From Christensenella intestinihominis (GTDB lineage: Bacteria; Bacillota; Clostridia; Christensenellales; Christensenellaceae): a stretch of DNA of 64,000 bases. This document shows positions 53,545 to 61,982 of this stretch, one piece after another. The notes beneath the pieces were generated by a model, which saw nothing but the letters and a program-made list of their open reading frames with translations, was not told the DNA's origin and ran no database searches. The first letter of the stretch is position 1; every line of letters starts with the position of its first letter. The stretch lies in assembly GCF_001678845.1 (NCBI RefSeq), contig NZ_MAIQ01000009.1:1-64000 (forward strand), written 5' to 3'. The position numbers and the translations under genes were made by a program.

Positions 53545-54216
53545 ATGAAGAGAACGATTGTGAAAACCTGTCAAATTATGTGCGCCGGCGTGCTTGTTCT
53601 TGCCCTTGGCGTCACCGCCTTGCCGCGCGCAATGGCGGCGGATTTGCCTGCGCGCCTTGAAACGGAAACGGTTGGAGAAACCAGCGCGGAAGCGCTGGCG
53701 AAAAGCATTTCCCAGGCAGTGTTTGAAACATTTACGGATGAAACCGTAATCACGCCCTATGAATATACGCCCTATGGGGACCTGACGGTCCTTTCGGGAT
53801 GCACGGCGGAGGAACTGGAAGCCTTGCTTAAAGGCTCGGGCCTTGAAGGACTGGGAGAATGCTATGCGGAAAAAGAGCAGACACACGGCATCAATGCGCT
53901 TTTCCTGATTAGCGTGGCGCAGCTTGAAAGCGGCTTTGGAGAAAGCAAGCTCGCCGAGAATTGCAATAACCTCGGCGGCATTAAAAATGGGAACGACGGG
54001 TATATGGAATTCCCGACCAAGCAGGATTGTGTGGAATATCAGGCTACCTTGCTGAGGGATGATTACCTCGATGAAAATGGGAAATATTATCAGGGTAAAA
54101 CCACAAAAGACGTAAGCCAAAATTATTGCGGCGGATCGGAATCGTGGTACACACAGGTGGAAAGCCTGATGCGCAGCAACTTCGAAAAGGTCGAGGAGAT
54201 GCGCGCGGCACTCTGA
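53545..54216 (+). CDS. Secreted glucosaminidase-domain protein
   Basis: 223 aa. Signal peptide (CQIMCAGVLVLALGVTALPRAMA). The C-terminal half (about 110-220) fits the Bax/LytD-like N-acetylglucosaminidase family: INALFLISVAQLESGFGESKLAENCNNLGGIK with the catalytic Glu. Cuts glycan strands in peptidoglycan or acts in remodelling. Four cysteines in the mature part are a little unusual for a secreted Firmicute protein. Confidence 0.85.
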   Translation: MKRTIVKTCQIMCAGVLVLALGVTALPRAMAADLPARLETETVGETSAEALAKSISQAVFETFTDETVITPYEYTPYGDLTVLSGCTAEELEALLKGSGLEGLGECYAEKEQTHGINALFLISVAQLESGFGESKLAENCNNLGGIKNGNDGYMEFPTKQDCVEYQATLLRDDYLDENGKYYQGKTTKDVSQNYCGGSESWYTQVESLMRSNFEKVEEMRAAL

Positions 54217-54230
54217 CGGCGAAAAACGGC

Positions 54231-54267
54231 GGCCATGCTTGCCTGGGAAGGGCGGCATGGTTTTTTT
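54231..54267 (+). terminator. Terminator after the glucosaminidase-like gene
   Basis: GCCATGCTTGCC and GGGCGGCATGG with TTTTTTT. Confidence 0.8.
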
Positions 54268-54353
54268 GTGCCGTAAAAGTGTTTGAGATTGAACCCAAAG
54301 CCCGGATGGCGTATAATGAGGTCATAAATGGATCACAGCGAAAGGAAAAAGAC

Positions 54354-55517
54354 ATGAAAAAGATTACATTGGTGTTAGACGGCGTCGCAGACAGGCCAAA
54401 TGCCGCTCTTGACGGAAAGACGCCGCTTGAATATGCAAAAACGCCGAACCTTGACGCCCTTTACCAAAAGGCGCTGGGGGGAACGGTGCTTACGATACCG
54501 GAAGGACTTGAAGTGGGGAGCGCGGTTGCCAACCTGAGCCTCCTTGGCTTTGATCCCCATACATACCGGGGACGCTCGATCATCGAGGCGGCGGGGCTGC
54601 ACCTTCCCATGAATGAAGAAGATTTGTATATCCGCTGCAACCTGGTGGCCTTTGAGGGAGATTCCTTTGAAACAAGCCGTATCAAAAGCTACAGCGCCTA
54701 CGATATTGCAACCGAGGTTGCGGAACCGGTTGCGCGCGAGCTGGCAGAGGCGGTGTTTGACGAGGAATACCAGCTTATTTATTGTGGTTCCTTCCGCTGT
54801 ACGCTGATTGTTAAAAATGGGAAAAGGCTTTATCCGGTCGACTTTATGCCCGCACATGACATCATCGGGCAGGATATTGCGCCGTTTATCAGGACGGAAG
54901 GAAAACAGGCGAAGTTTTTTGAACTGATGAAAAAATCGTATGATTTCCTGCGGAAGAAAAATATTCCCGCGAACGGCATGTGGATGTGGGGCGCGTCGGT
55001 CATGCCCGAAATTAAAGGAGATACCCGCGGGCGTGTTGCGCTTTCGGAAACGCTGCTGATGGACGGGATTACGACGATTGCCGGGCTTCCCAACGTCGGC
55101 ACCAAACGAGAAGGCCGTACCTTCGGGGACTTTTTGGAAGAGAAGCTTGAAAAAGCGGTCAAAGCCGTAAACGAATATGAGGATATTTACGTTCACATCC
55201 AGGAAACGGACGACCTTTCCCATGAGCTCCAGCCGATAGAGAAGATGGAGGCCATAGAGGCGATTGACCGCATATTCCTGAAAGAGTTCCTTAAAAATAT
55301 CGGGGATGATTTTACGCTGTCCGTGGCTTCCGACCACTTTACGTTTTCCGATACCGGGGCGCACGGCGGGGAGCCGGTTCCGTTCCTGTTCTATGATTCC
55401 CGCAATGAAAGAAAGCAGGAGGGGCGCTTTACGGAGCAGGACAGCCGTGATAAAAAGTATATCGTTACCGCGGCGGAGCTCAAGGCGATGCAAAAGCAGG
55501 CGGAAGCGCGAAGATAA
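54354..55517 (+). CDS. apgM: Cofactor-independent phosphoglycerate mutase, ApgM family
   Basis: 387 aa from the ATG at 54354 (AAAGG upstream, TATAAT at 54312). Alkaline-phosphatase-superfamily motifs: LDGVADRP at the start, EGLEVGSAVANLSLLG, DDLSHE, and SDHFTFSDTGAHGGEPVPF. Interconverts 2- and 3-phosphoglycerate. A related use in homoserine or phosphonate metabolism cannot be excluded. Confidence 0.92.
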   Translation: MKKITLVLDGVADRPNAALDGKTPLEYAKTPNLDALYQKALGGTVLTIPEGLEVGSAVANLSLLGFDPHTYRGRSIIEAAGLHLPMNEEDLYIRCNLVAFEGDSFETSRIKSYSAYDIATEVAEPVARELAEAVFDEEYQLIYCGSFRCTLIVKNGKRLYPVDFMPAHDIIGQDIAPFIRTEGKQAKFFELMKKSYDFLRKKNIPANGMWMWGASVMPEIKGDTRGRVALSETLLMDGITTIAGLPNVGTKREGRTFGDFLEEKLEKAVKAVNEYEDIYVHIQETDDLSHELQPIEKMEAIEAIDRIFLKEFLKNIGDDFTLSVASDHFTFSDTGAHGGEPVPFLFYDSRNERKQEGRFTEQDSRDKKYIVTAAELKAMQKQAEARR

Positions 55518-55574
55518 CTTCCCGCTTGACATGCCCGGGAAAGACTGCTATAATAAGCAATCATAAATAAAGAA

Positions 55575-55839
55575 ACCAGTGATTCAGAGGAGTAACCGGG
55601 AAAACCGCATTGAGAGAGCAATGGGCGGTGCGATCATTGCAGCATAGGATTTTCGGTGAATGGACTGATGAGGGCAGGGAGAACAACGAAAGTTTAGTAA
55701 TACCTGACGGAGTTTCCAACCGTTATCATGGAAACACAATTGTTTGATTGTGGCAGAGAGGGCGCTTTGCGCCAATCCGGGTGGCACCGCAGAAGTTTTA
55801 GGCTTTTGTCCCAGAAGTTGGGACAAAAGCCTTTTTTGG
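55575..55839 (+). promoter_or_regulatory. T-box riboswitch, tRNA-Trp specific
   Basis: The conserved T-box GGGTGGCACCGC lies at 55779-55790, followed by a terminator (AGGCTTTTGTCCC, AGAAGTT, GGGACAAAAGCCTTTTTT) ending near 55837. In Stem I a TGG triplet in GGTGAATGGACTG (55661-55663) is a good specifier, agreeing with the TrpB product. Uncharged tRNA-Trp would be expected to prevent termination. Confidence 0.9.
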
Positions 55840-55873
55840 TTTAAAATAAAACATTTGAAGGGGGAACAAAGCA

Positions 55874-57247
55874 ATGGTAAAAATTCCGCACAGACTCTAT
55901 TTAACTGAAGACGAGATGCCCAGGCAGTGGTATAATATGCGCGCAGATATGAAAGAATTGCCCGCGCCGATGATGAACCCGGCGACAATGCAGCCGGCAA
56001 CGGAGGAGGACCTCTATCCGGTGTTCTGCAAAAAGCTGGCGCATCAGGAACTGGATAACGAGACGAGGTATGTGGACATTCCCGAGGAAGTCCTCGAGAT
56101 GTACAAAATCTATCGCCCGTCGCCGCTGATCCGTGCGTTTAACCTGGAAAAAGCCCTCGATACGCCTGCGAAAATTTATTACAAATTTGAGGGAAATAAT
56201 ACGTCGGGCAGCCATAAGCTCAATTCGGCAATTGCGCAGGCCTATTATGCGAAGGACCAGGGCCTGAAGGGGCTCACGACAGAAACGGGGGCGGGCCAAT
56301 GGGGAACTGCGCTCGCGGAAGCGTGCTCTTATTTTGGGCTTCCGCTTACGGTGTACATGGTTAAGGTCTCCTACCAGCAAAAACCCTTCCGCAAAGCGGT
56401 GATGCAGACCTTTGACGCGGATGTAATCGCCAGCCCGAGCGATACAACCGAAATTGGCCGCAAGATTCTGGTGGAAAACCCGAATACGTCGGGAAGCCTC
56501 GGCTGCGCGATTTCCGAGGCGGTGGAGAAGGCGGTCTCCACGGAGGGCTACCGTTATGTGCTTGGTTCGGTGCTGAACCAGGTGCTGCTCCATCAGTCGA
56601 TCATCGGCCTCGAATCCAAGCTTGCGATGGAAAAGCTTGACGAATATCCGGATATCGTCGTCGGCTGCGCGGGCGGCGGTTCCAACCTGGGCGGCCTGAT
56701 CGCGCCCTTTATGCAGGACAAGCTGACCGGAAAGGCAAACCCGAGGATCGTCGCGGTGGAGCCGGCCTCCTGCCCGTCCTTCACGCGCGGCAGGTATGCG
56801 TATGATTTTTGTGATACGGGCAAAATTACGCCGATGGCGAAAATGTATACGCTGGGGAGCGGATTTATTCCCTCCGCGAACCACGCGGGCGGCCTGCGTT
56901 ACCACGGGATGTCGCCCATCCTCTCCAAGCTGTACCATGACGGATACATGGAGGCGGTGTCGGTCGAGCAGAGCAAGGTGTTCGAGGCGGCCGTGATGTT
57001 TGCCAAAAAGGAAACGATTTTGCCGGCGCCGGAATCTGCGCATGCGATCCGCACGGCGATCGACGAGGCGCTCCGCTGCAAGGAGTCGGGCGAGCAGAAA
57101 ACCATCCTGTTCGGCCTCACGGGAACCGGATATTTCGATATGACGGCCTATGAATCCTACCACGACGGGAAAATGAACGATTATATCCCGACGGATGAAG
57201 AACTGCAAAAAGGCTTTGACAGCCTGCCGGAGGTTCCGGAAAAATAA
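55874..57247 (+). CDS. trpB: Tryptophan synthase beta chain, TrpB2 type
   Basis: 457 aa, longer at the N-terminus than TrpB1. PLP lysine in NNTSGSHKLNSAIAQAYY; TETGAGQWGTALAEA; GCAGGGSNLGGLIAPF; C-terminal FGLTGTGYFDMTAYESYHDGKM. These fit TrpB2, which works without a tight TrpA complex. No trpA or other trp gene is near, and expression is set by a tRNA-Trp T-box, so the enzyme probably makes tryptophan from free indole and serine. Confidence 0.95.
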   Translation: MVKIPHRLYLTEDEMPRQWYNMRADMKELPAPMMNPATMQPATEEDLYPVFCKKLAHQELDNETRYVDIPEEVLEMYKIYRPSPLIRAFNLEKALDTPAKIYYKFEGNNTSGSHKLNSAIAQAYYAKDQGLKGLTTETGAGQWGTALAEACSYFGLPLTVYMVKVSYQQKPFRKAVMQTFDADVIASPSDTTEIGRKILVENPNTSGSLGCAISEAVEKAVSTEGYRYVLGSVLNQVLLHQSIIGLESKLAMEKLDEYPDIVVGCAGGGSNLGGLIAPFMQDKLTGKANPRIVAVEPASCPSFTRGRYAYDFCDTGKITPMAKMYTLGSGFIPSANHAGGLRYHGMSPILSKLYHDGYMEAVSVEQSKVFEAAVMFAKKETILPAPESAHAIRTAIDEALRCKESGEQKTILFGLTGTGYFDMTAYESYHDGKMNDYIPTDEELQKGFDSLPEVPEK

Positions 57248-57350
57248 GGAAACGAAAAAAACGCGCACAATTATGCGGGCTGATATAAGAAAACATGAAA
57301 GAACTTAGTAAAATAAAGTGTTTAAGGCGGCTCGGCAAACGGGAACGGAT

Positions 57351-57379
57351 AAAGGACGTTAGAAATAACGTCCTTTTTT
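57351..57379 (+). terminator. Terminator before the conjugative element
   Basis: AAAGGACGTT, AGAAA, TAACGTCCTTTTTT. The stretch 57248-57350 shows no gene. Confidence 0.9.
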
Positions 57380-57399
57380 CATGCCTTAAAAAGTAAAAC

Positions 57400-57416
57400 C
57401 GGGCCAACATGGCCCG
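57400..57416 (+). repeat. Palindrome CGGGCCAACATGGCCCG, copy 1
   Basis: Near-perfect 17-bp palindrome, first of four in the element (also 59002, 61474, 63807). It lies about 90 bases before parB. It marks the leftmost recognisable point of the element. Confidence 0.85.
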
Positions 57417-57449
57417 AAGCACGAGGGAGGTGAACAAATATCCCATTAC

Positions 57450-57475
57450 AAGCCTGAAAATATCAGGCTTTTTTT
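57450..57475 (+). terminator. Terminator/attenuator in the parB leader
   Basis: AAGCCTGAAAATATCAGGCTTTTTTT lies between a ribosome-like GGGAGG (57425-57430) and the parB ribosome site (AAGGAGG at 57487), so it may attenuate parB. Confidence 0.7.
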
Positions 57476-57503
57476 ATGCCATGAAAAAGGAGGGAAAAAA
57501 CAG

Positions 57504-58994
57504 ATGGCAAACGACAAGCCAAACAAGCCGGAGGAGAAAAAAGCGGCAGCCGGAAAGCTGGCGGAACAAAAACCTATCCGGAACAAAGAAAGCGTTTCCC
57601 AAAAACCGGAAACAAAATCGGTTGTTCCGCCGGAAAAAGGAAAGCCGGAAAAAGCAAAAATGATAAATCCAGTCAAAGCACCGGCGGCTTCTGCAAAGGA
57701 GGGGCCAAATCCTGCTTCCGTCCCCAAACAGCCGGAAACAAAAAAGGCGGCGATCCCCGGTCAAAGCAAGGGGATACAGGTAAATGAAAAGACGGACAAG
57801 AAGCCGGAAGAAAAGCCCAAACTTTCACCCATGCCGAATAATAAGGTAAAAAGCGAATCGAAATTGAAAGAAGAAAAGCCCGTGATCCCTTTTCCCGCAA
57901 AAAAGGAAATGGCAGCACAGGGCAAGGAAAAAAACGCCGGGCAGGGAGAAACTGCGGAACGGGCAGCGGAGAAAAAAGCGGACGAGCCGGAACTAAAGGA
58001 GCGCAAGGCAAAGTTGGAGAAGGAGCTCCGTGAAAAATTCCATATTCCGAAATCGGAAAAAGCGGCGGAACCGTGGAAAGCCCCGGAGGTAGAACAGGTC
58101 GTGCGCATCCCACATAATGAGCTCCACTCGTTCAAGGATCACCCGTTCAACGTGGAGAAAAACACAAAATATATGGCGTTTGTGGCGAGTATCCGCGCGC
58201 ACGGCGTAACGCAGCCAGCCATCGTCCGCCCCCGCCCCGCCGGCGGCTATGAGATCGTTTCGGGACACAGGCGCGACGAAGGCGGTAAAGACGCGGGCAT
58301 ACCATATACCCCGTGTATCATACGCGCGCTGAACGACGACCAGGCGATCCAGCAGATGGTCGAGGATAATGTCAACAACCGGGAGATCGGGACAATGGAG
58401 CTCGCACGGGCATTGAAGAAACAGCTTGAATCCCTCAAGCACCAGGGGGCGCAGGAGGCGCTGCAAGGAGATGTGACGGCAAGCGTGGAGGACGTTGGGA
58501 AACGCTCCAACGCTATTGTCGCGGAACGAAACGGCATGAGCGTCAAGCAGGTGCAGAGGCATATCGCGCTTACGAACCTTTCCCCCTCTTTGCAGGAAAT
58601 GGTGGACGGTAAGCGGCTCGGTAATGATAAGACGCTGAAAATAGCGTTTACCCCGGCAGTTGAACTGTCATATATCAAGGATGCAAAGCTACAAGAATAT
58701 ATTGCGGTGGCAATCGAGGGACAGCAATCGACGCCCTCCCTGTCGCAGGCACAGCGCATGAGGGAGCTCGCGCAAAAGAACATCTTAAACCCGGACATGA
58801 TCGATGGGATTATGCTGGAAGAAAAAAAGGAGGTAGACAAAGTGATCATATCCAGTCAGGAGCTTTCGCAGTATTTTGGAAAGGACAAAACGCCGCGTGA
58901 GATGAAAGATACCATACTTCACCTGCTCGACGAATGGAAAGACAAGCAAAAAGATATTGTGAAGCCAAATAAGAAAAACGAGTTGGAGAAATAA
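57504..58994 (+). CDS. ParB-like nuclease/partition domain protein
   Basis: 496 aa. The first 190 residues are Lys/Pro/Glu-rich and probably disordered. A ParB N-terminal domain (about 195-300) has the GHRR box in EIVSGHRRDEGG. A helical HTH region follows (about 325-370, RNGMSVKQVQRHIALTN). ParB-like genes of this kind occur in Tn1549-type elements. No parA is present on either side, which is unusual for true partition. Confidence 0.85.
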   Translation: MANDKPNKPEEKKAAAGKLAEQKPIRNKESVSQKPETKSVVPPEKGKPEKAKMINPVKAPAASAKEGPNPASVPKQPETKKAAIPGQSKGIQVNEKTDKKPEEKPKLSPMPNNKVKSESKLKEEKPVIPFPAKKEMAAQGKEKNAGQGETAERAAEKKADEPELKERKAKLEKELREKFHIPKSEKAAEPWKAPEVEQVVRIPHNELHSFKDHPFNVEKNTKYMAFVASIRAHGVTQPAIVRPRPAGGYEIVSGHRRDEGGKDAGIPYTPCIIRALNDDQAIQQMVEDNVNNREIGTMELARALKKQLESLKHQGAQEALQGDVTASVEDVGKRSNAIVAERNGMSVKQVQRHIALTNLSPSLQEMVDGKRLGNDKTLKIAFTPAVELSYIKDAKLQEYIAVAIEGQQSTPSLSQAQRMRELAQKNILNPDMIDGIMLEEKKEVDKVIISSQELSQYFGKDKTPREMKDTILHLLDEWKDKQKDIVKPNKKNELEK

Positions 58995-59001
58995 CGGACC
59001 T

Positions 59002-59018
59002 CGGGCCAACATGGCCCG
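59002..59018 (+). repeat. Palindrome CGGGCCAACATGGCCCG, copy 2
   Basis: Seven bases after the parB stop. Same sequence as copy 1. Confidence 0.85.
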
Positions 59019-59067
59019 AACCGCAGGAAAAGGAATATCTGTTATTCCCCGTCGCCGGTGTTTAGAT

Positions 59068-59157
59068 AGCACAGACGGAAACAGGCAGTCAAGGGCGCGT
59101 TGCGCCGCCATAGGCGGTTTTAACCCTTGACGGCCTGTTCCGGCCTGTGCTTTTTTT
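59068..59157 (+). ncRNA. Long structured RNA/terminator-like element
   Basis: A 90-base stem: AGCACAG, GGAAACAGGC and TCAAGGG on the left pair with CCCTTGA, GCCTGTTCC and CTGTGCT on the right, ending in TTTTTTT. The apical part holds a second small hairpin CCGCCATAGGCGG. Much larger than a plain terminator. I think similar structures occur in other Tn1549-like elements, but cannot check. The remaining intergenic bases to 59251 show no gene. Confidence 0.65.
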
Positions 59158-59251
59158 GTGCCCAAGCGGCGGGGATCAAGAAATTCCCCAGAGCCGCCCC
59201 CGCCCAAGAATGGGCGGGCGTGGGGTGGGCTGAAAGAAACGGAGGCAAAGA

Positions 59252-59608
59252 ATGAAACGGCCATTGGCATATTTATCAGCCGCATGGAGCGGTAAACAGA
59301 AAACGGACATCGAACAGGCAGCGCGGTACTGCCGGGCGGTATATGAAGCGGGCGTTTCTCCCATTTGTCCGATCCTGTACCTGCCTTTGTTCCTCAACGA
59401 CGCTGTCCCGAAGGAGCATAAGAGCGGGATAGATATTGGGCGCGACCTGCTGCGGAGAGCCCATGTGCTTGTGGTATGCGGGAACACAATCGACGAAAAT
59501 GTGAAAAATGACATTGCCATTGCGGGACGGCTGCATATCACAGCAACGACGCTGGAAGGGATTATGGCGGTCAAGGGACAGGGCGTGAAAAGGCAGGACA
59601 GCCGTTGA
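59252..59608 (+). CDS. DUF7768-type protein (nucleoside-deoxyribosyltransferase-like fold)
   Basis: 118 aa. PLAYLSAAWSG start, an SPICPILYLPLFLND central motif and DLLRRAHVLVVCG, the pattern of a small Rossmann-like DUF4406/DUF7768 protein carried by Tn1549-type elements. Biochemical role unknown; may act on nucleotides. TTGA overlap with the methyltransferase gene. Confidence 0.8.
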   Translation: MKRPLAYLSAAWSGKQKTDIEQAARYCRAVYEAGVSPICPILYLPLFLNDAVPKEHKSGIDIGRDLLRRAHVLVVCGNTIDENVKNDIAIAGRLHITATTLEGIMAVKGQGVKRQDSR

Positions 59609-60672
59609 TCACGCTGGGCAGCCTGTTTGACGGGATCGGTGTATTCCCGCTTGCGGGTATGAATTGTGGTATCACGCCTCTATGGGCGAGTGAGATCGAA
59701 AAAATCCCCGTTTCTATCACAAAAAGGCATTTCCCCGGTATGGAGCATTTGGGAGATATTACCGCCCTGCATGGGGCGGAGATCCCGGCGGTGGACGTTA
59801 TCACATTCGGTTCCCCCTGCCAAAATTTATCGGCTGCCGGGAACCGAACAGGGCTTTCCGGGGAAAAATCCAGCCTGTACCACCACGCGATACGCATTAT
59901 AAAGGAAATGAGGGAGGCGACGAATGGCAGGTATCCAGTTATCGCTGTTTGGGAGAACGTCATGGGAGCGTTTTCATCAAATGACCGGATGGATTTTAGA
60001 GCCGTGCTCCAGTCTTTCACAGATACCGAGGTTCCAATGCCTGTTAGTGGAAGATGGGCATGCGCCGGAATGGTGCGAGGGGGACGTCCTGACGTCGCAT
60101 GGAGATTGCTGGACGCCCAGTATTGGGGAAAGCCCCGGCTGCCGCAGCGCAGGCGGCGCATCTTCCTCGTGGCAGATTTTGGAGGCGAACGCGCCGGAGA
60201 AATATTGTTCCGGCCCGGCGGTGTGCAGCCGGATACTGCGGCTTGCGGACAAAGCGGGATGCCCGCCGCCAAAAGAAATAGAGTACCTGCTGCTGAAACA
60301 GGGCGGGAAATATCCGGGATCACGGTCTGCCCGTTCCAAAAAATACGGATGCGGGGAACGGCGGGACGCAAAGACACAAATAGTTTTTTGGGGAGTTTTG
60401 GAAAACGCGGAGATCCCTTTCCCACCATATTAGCCAGCGATACCAATACCTTTGCGCTGTGGTACGGGGAGGAATACAAGAACGGCGTGATCCGCGACCT
60501 CATGCCGGTTGAATGTGAACGTCTCATGGGCTTGCCGGAAAATTGGACAAGATACGGCGCGGACGGCAGGGAAATATCGGACAGCGCGCGGTACCGCGCG
60601 CTTGGGAACGCAATCGCGCTTCCATGCGCTGAATACATTATGCGCGGAATCGTGGAGGCGTTGGGAGGATAA
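59605..60672 (+). CDS. DNA (cytosine-5) methyltransferase
   Basis: 355 aa from a TTG start overlapping the previous stop. Motif I SLFDGIGVFPLAG, motif IV with catalytic Cys GSPCQNLSAAG, motif VI WENVMGAF, motif VIII RRRRIFLVADF, and motifs IX-X near the end (LMGLPENW, YRALGNAIALP). A target-recognition region lies about 215-280. No restriction enzyme is adjacent, so it is an orphan modifier, as usual in this ICE family, where it may protect transferred DNA. Confidence 0.93.
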   Translation: MITLGSLFDGIGVFPLAGMNCGITPLWASEIEKIPVSITKRHFPGMEHLGDITALHGAEIPAVDVITFGSPCQNLSAAGNRTGLSGEKSSLYHHAIRIIKEMREATNGRYPVIAVWENVMGAFSSNDRMDFRAVLQSFTDTEVPMPVSGRWACAGMVRGGRPDVAWRLLDAQYWGKPRLPQRRRRIFLVADFGGERAGEILFRPGGVQPDTAACGQSGMPAAKRNRVPAAETGREISGITVCPFQKIRMRGTAGRKDTNSFLGSFGKRGDPFPTILASDTNTFALWYGEEYKNGVIRDLMPVECERLMGLPENWTRYGADGREISDSARYRALGNAIALPCAEYIMRGIVEALGG

Positions 60673-60687
60673 CAGAATGGAGGAAAT

Positions 60688-61461
60688 ATGCCGGAAATAC
60701 TCATTACAAAAAATACTCATGTGGCGGAACTGCTTGCCGTGCTGAACCGGGATAGCCCTGAATGGTATGGATTGAATATTCTTCTCGGCCAGATCGCGGA
60801 CATACAAAAACAACTGGATACGGCGGTACATGAGCTTGCGGAAGTGCGGCGCGGCCTTGCGGACGCACAACAGCGAAACCATCCTGCCAAAATGGCTTTG
60901 CAAAAAGCAGAAGAAGCTATGCGGCAGTATGTTTCGGGCCTGCGGGAAAAACTCCAACGGCTGAAAGAAGCAGTGGCCGCCGGATGTAAAAATGCTTTCT
61001 CGGCGTTCCGGGAAAAAGGAAATGCCGCGCTGGCCCATCTCTCCCGCTTTTTCAAAGTGCAGCCCATATTGGAAACGATCCGCAGCGACGCGGAAAAAGC
61101 AGCGAAAATGGCGGAACAAGCGATCCGCGCTGTCGAGGCGGCGGGCACAAGATACCATGAAGCCGGGCGTAACCTGCGTAACGCGGGACGTGCGCTTTCG
61201 GGCAAGAGCGGCATAACGGAAGCAAAACCAAACGGAAAAGCAGTACGAGGCATGACTGCCCCGTTCCGCGCCGCGTGTTCCTGTTCCAAAGGAATCGGAA
61301 AAAATACGGAAGCAGCGCTCCAACATTTGAAACAGTTGGAGGAAAAGGCCGCGAAGCCACCGCATATCAAAAAGGTACTGCGGGAGTGCGGGAAACAAGC
61401 GGAGCGGGAAAACCGAAGCAAACGAGGACACAGGGACAAAAATATCGCCCATGAGCGGTAG
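60688..61461 (+). CDS. DUF6674-type helical protein
   Basis: 257 aa. The N-terminus has AELLAVLNRDSPEWYGLNILLGQI and DIQKQLDTAVHELAEVRRGL, resembling DUF6674 proteins of Tn1549-like elements. It is Ala/Lys-rich with long coiled-coil-like helices. Role in transfer unknown. Confidence 0.75.
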   Translation: MPEILITKNTHVAELLAVLNRDSPEWYGLNILLGQIADIQKQLDTAVHELAEVRRGLADAQQRNHPAKMALQKAEEAMRQYVSGLREKLQRLKEAVAAGCKNAFSAFREKGNAALAHLSRFFKVQPILETIRSDAEKAAKMAEQAIRAVEAAGTRYHEAGRNLRNAGRALSGKSGITEAKPNGKAVRGMTAPFRAACSCSKGIGKNTEAALQHLKQLEEKAAKPPHIKKVLRECGKQAERENRSKRGHRDKNIAHER

Positions 61462-61473
61462 GGATGGCTGTTT

Positions 61474-61490
61474 CGGGCCAAGTTGGCCCG
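61474..61490 (+). repeat. Palindrome CGGGCCAAGTTGGCCCG, copy 3
   Basis: A longer arm than copies 1 and 2: TTCGGGCCAAGTTGGCCCGAA (a 10-bp inverted repeat around G). It lies 22 bases before the pcfB start, just upstream of its ribosome site. Confidence 0.85.
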
Positions 61491-61511
61491 AAGCGGGAAG
61501 GAGGCGTAATT

Positions 61512-61982
61512 TTGCAGGAAGATATTGAACGGCGCTTTTTAGCCTTGTCCGTATCGGCGGGCAGGATGACGGGCAGGGTATTGGCAAGGGCGTTGTCGTC
61601 GGCGCTCCGGCAGATACGGCGGGCCCGCCAAAAGGCGCATACCCCGCATGGCAGGCAAAGCGTGAAAAAGCTGATGAACCATGCCGAAACGATAAACAGT
61701 ATCCCGCTCGACGGGAACACGCGCCTGTTCGACCGGACGGCGCGAAAATATAACGTGGACTATGCTTTTTACAAGACCGGGCCGAAAAAATACCTGCTGT
61801 TTTTCAAGGCGAAGCAGGCGGACGCGATCACGGCCTGTTTTTCGGAATACACCAAACGCGCCCTGCGTAAAGGTCGGAAGCCGCCCATACGGGAACAGGT
61901 GAGGCAGGCTGCCGATCTTGTACGGAATAAACAGTCGAAGGAACGTACACGGGAACGGGAGGCGGCGCAAGATGGAAGGTAA
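61512..61982 (+). CDS. pcfB: PcfB-family (DUF3801) conjugation protein
   Basis: 156 aa from the TTG at 61512, with AAGGAGG eight bases upstream; the longer frame from 61464 crosses the palindrome. RRFLALSVSAGRMTGRVLARAL and DRTARKYNVDYAFYKTG fit PcfB/DUF3801. PcfB is a conjugation accessory protein in enterococcal pCF10; it is encoded before the coupling protein and overlaps it by 11 bases. Confidence 0.85.
   Translation: MQEDIERRFLALSVSAGRMTGRVLARALSSALRQIRRARQKAHTPHGRQSVKKLMNHAETINSIPLDGNTRLFDRTARKYNVDYAFYKTGPKKYLLFFKAKQADAITACFSEYTKRALRKGRKPPIREQVRQAADLVRNKQSKERTREREAAQDGR

Noticed and set aside
57409-57663. ORF of 84 codons overlapping the start of parB
   Set aside because: It starts in the palindrome, crosses the attenuator hairpin and its product is a Lys/Arg-rich shifted reading of parB.
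60430-61587. Long minus-strand ORF opposite the methyltransferase and DUF6674 genes
   Set aside because: Shadow of two well-supported plus-strand genes; no family match and no ribosome site.
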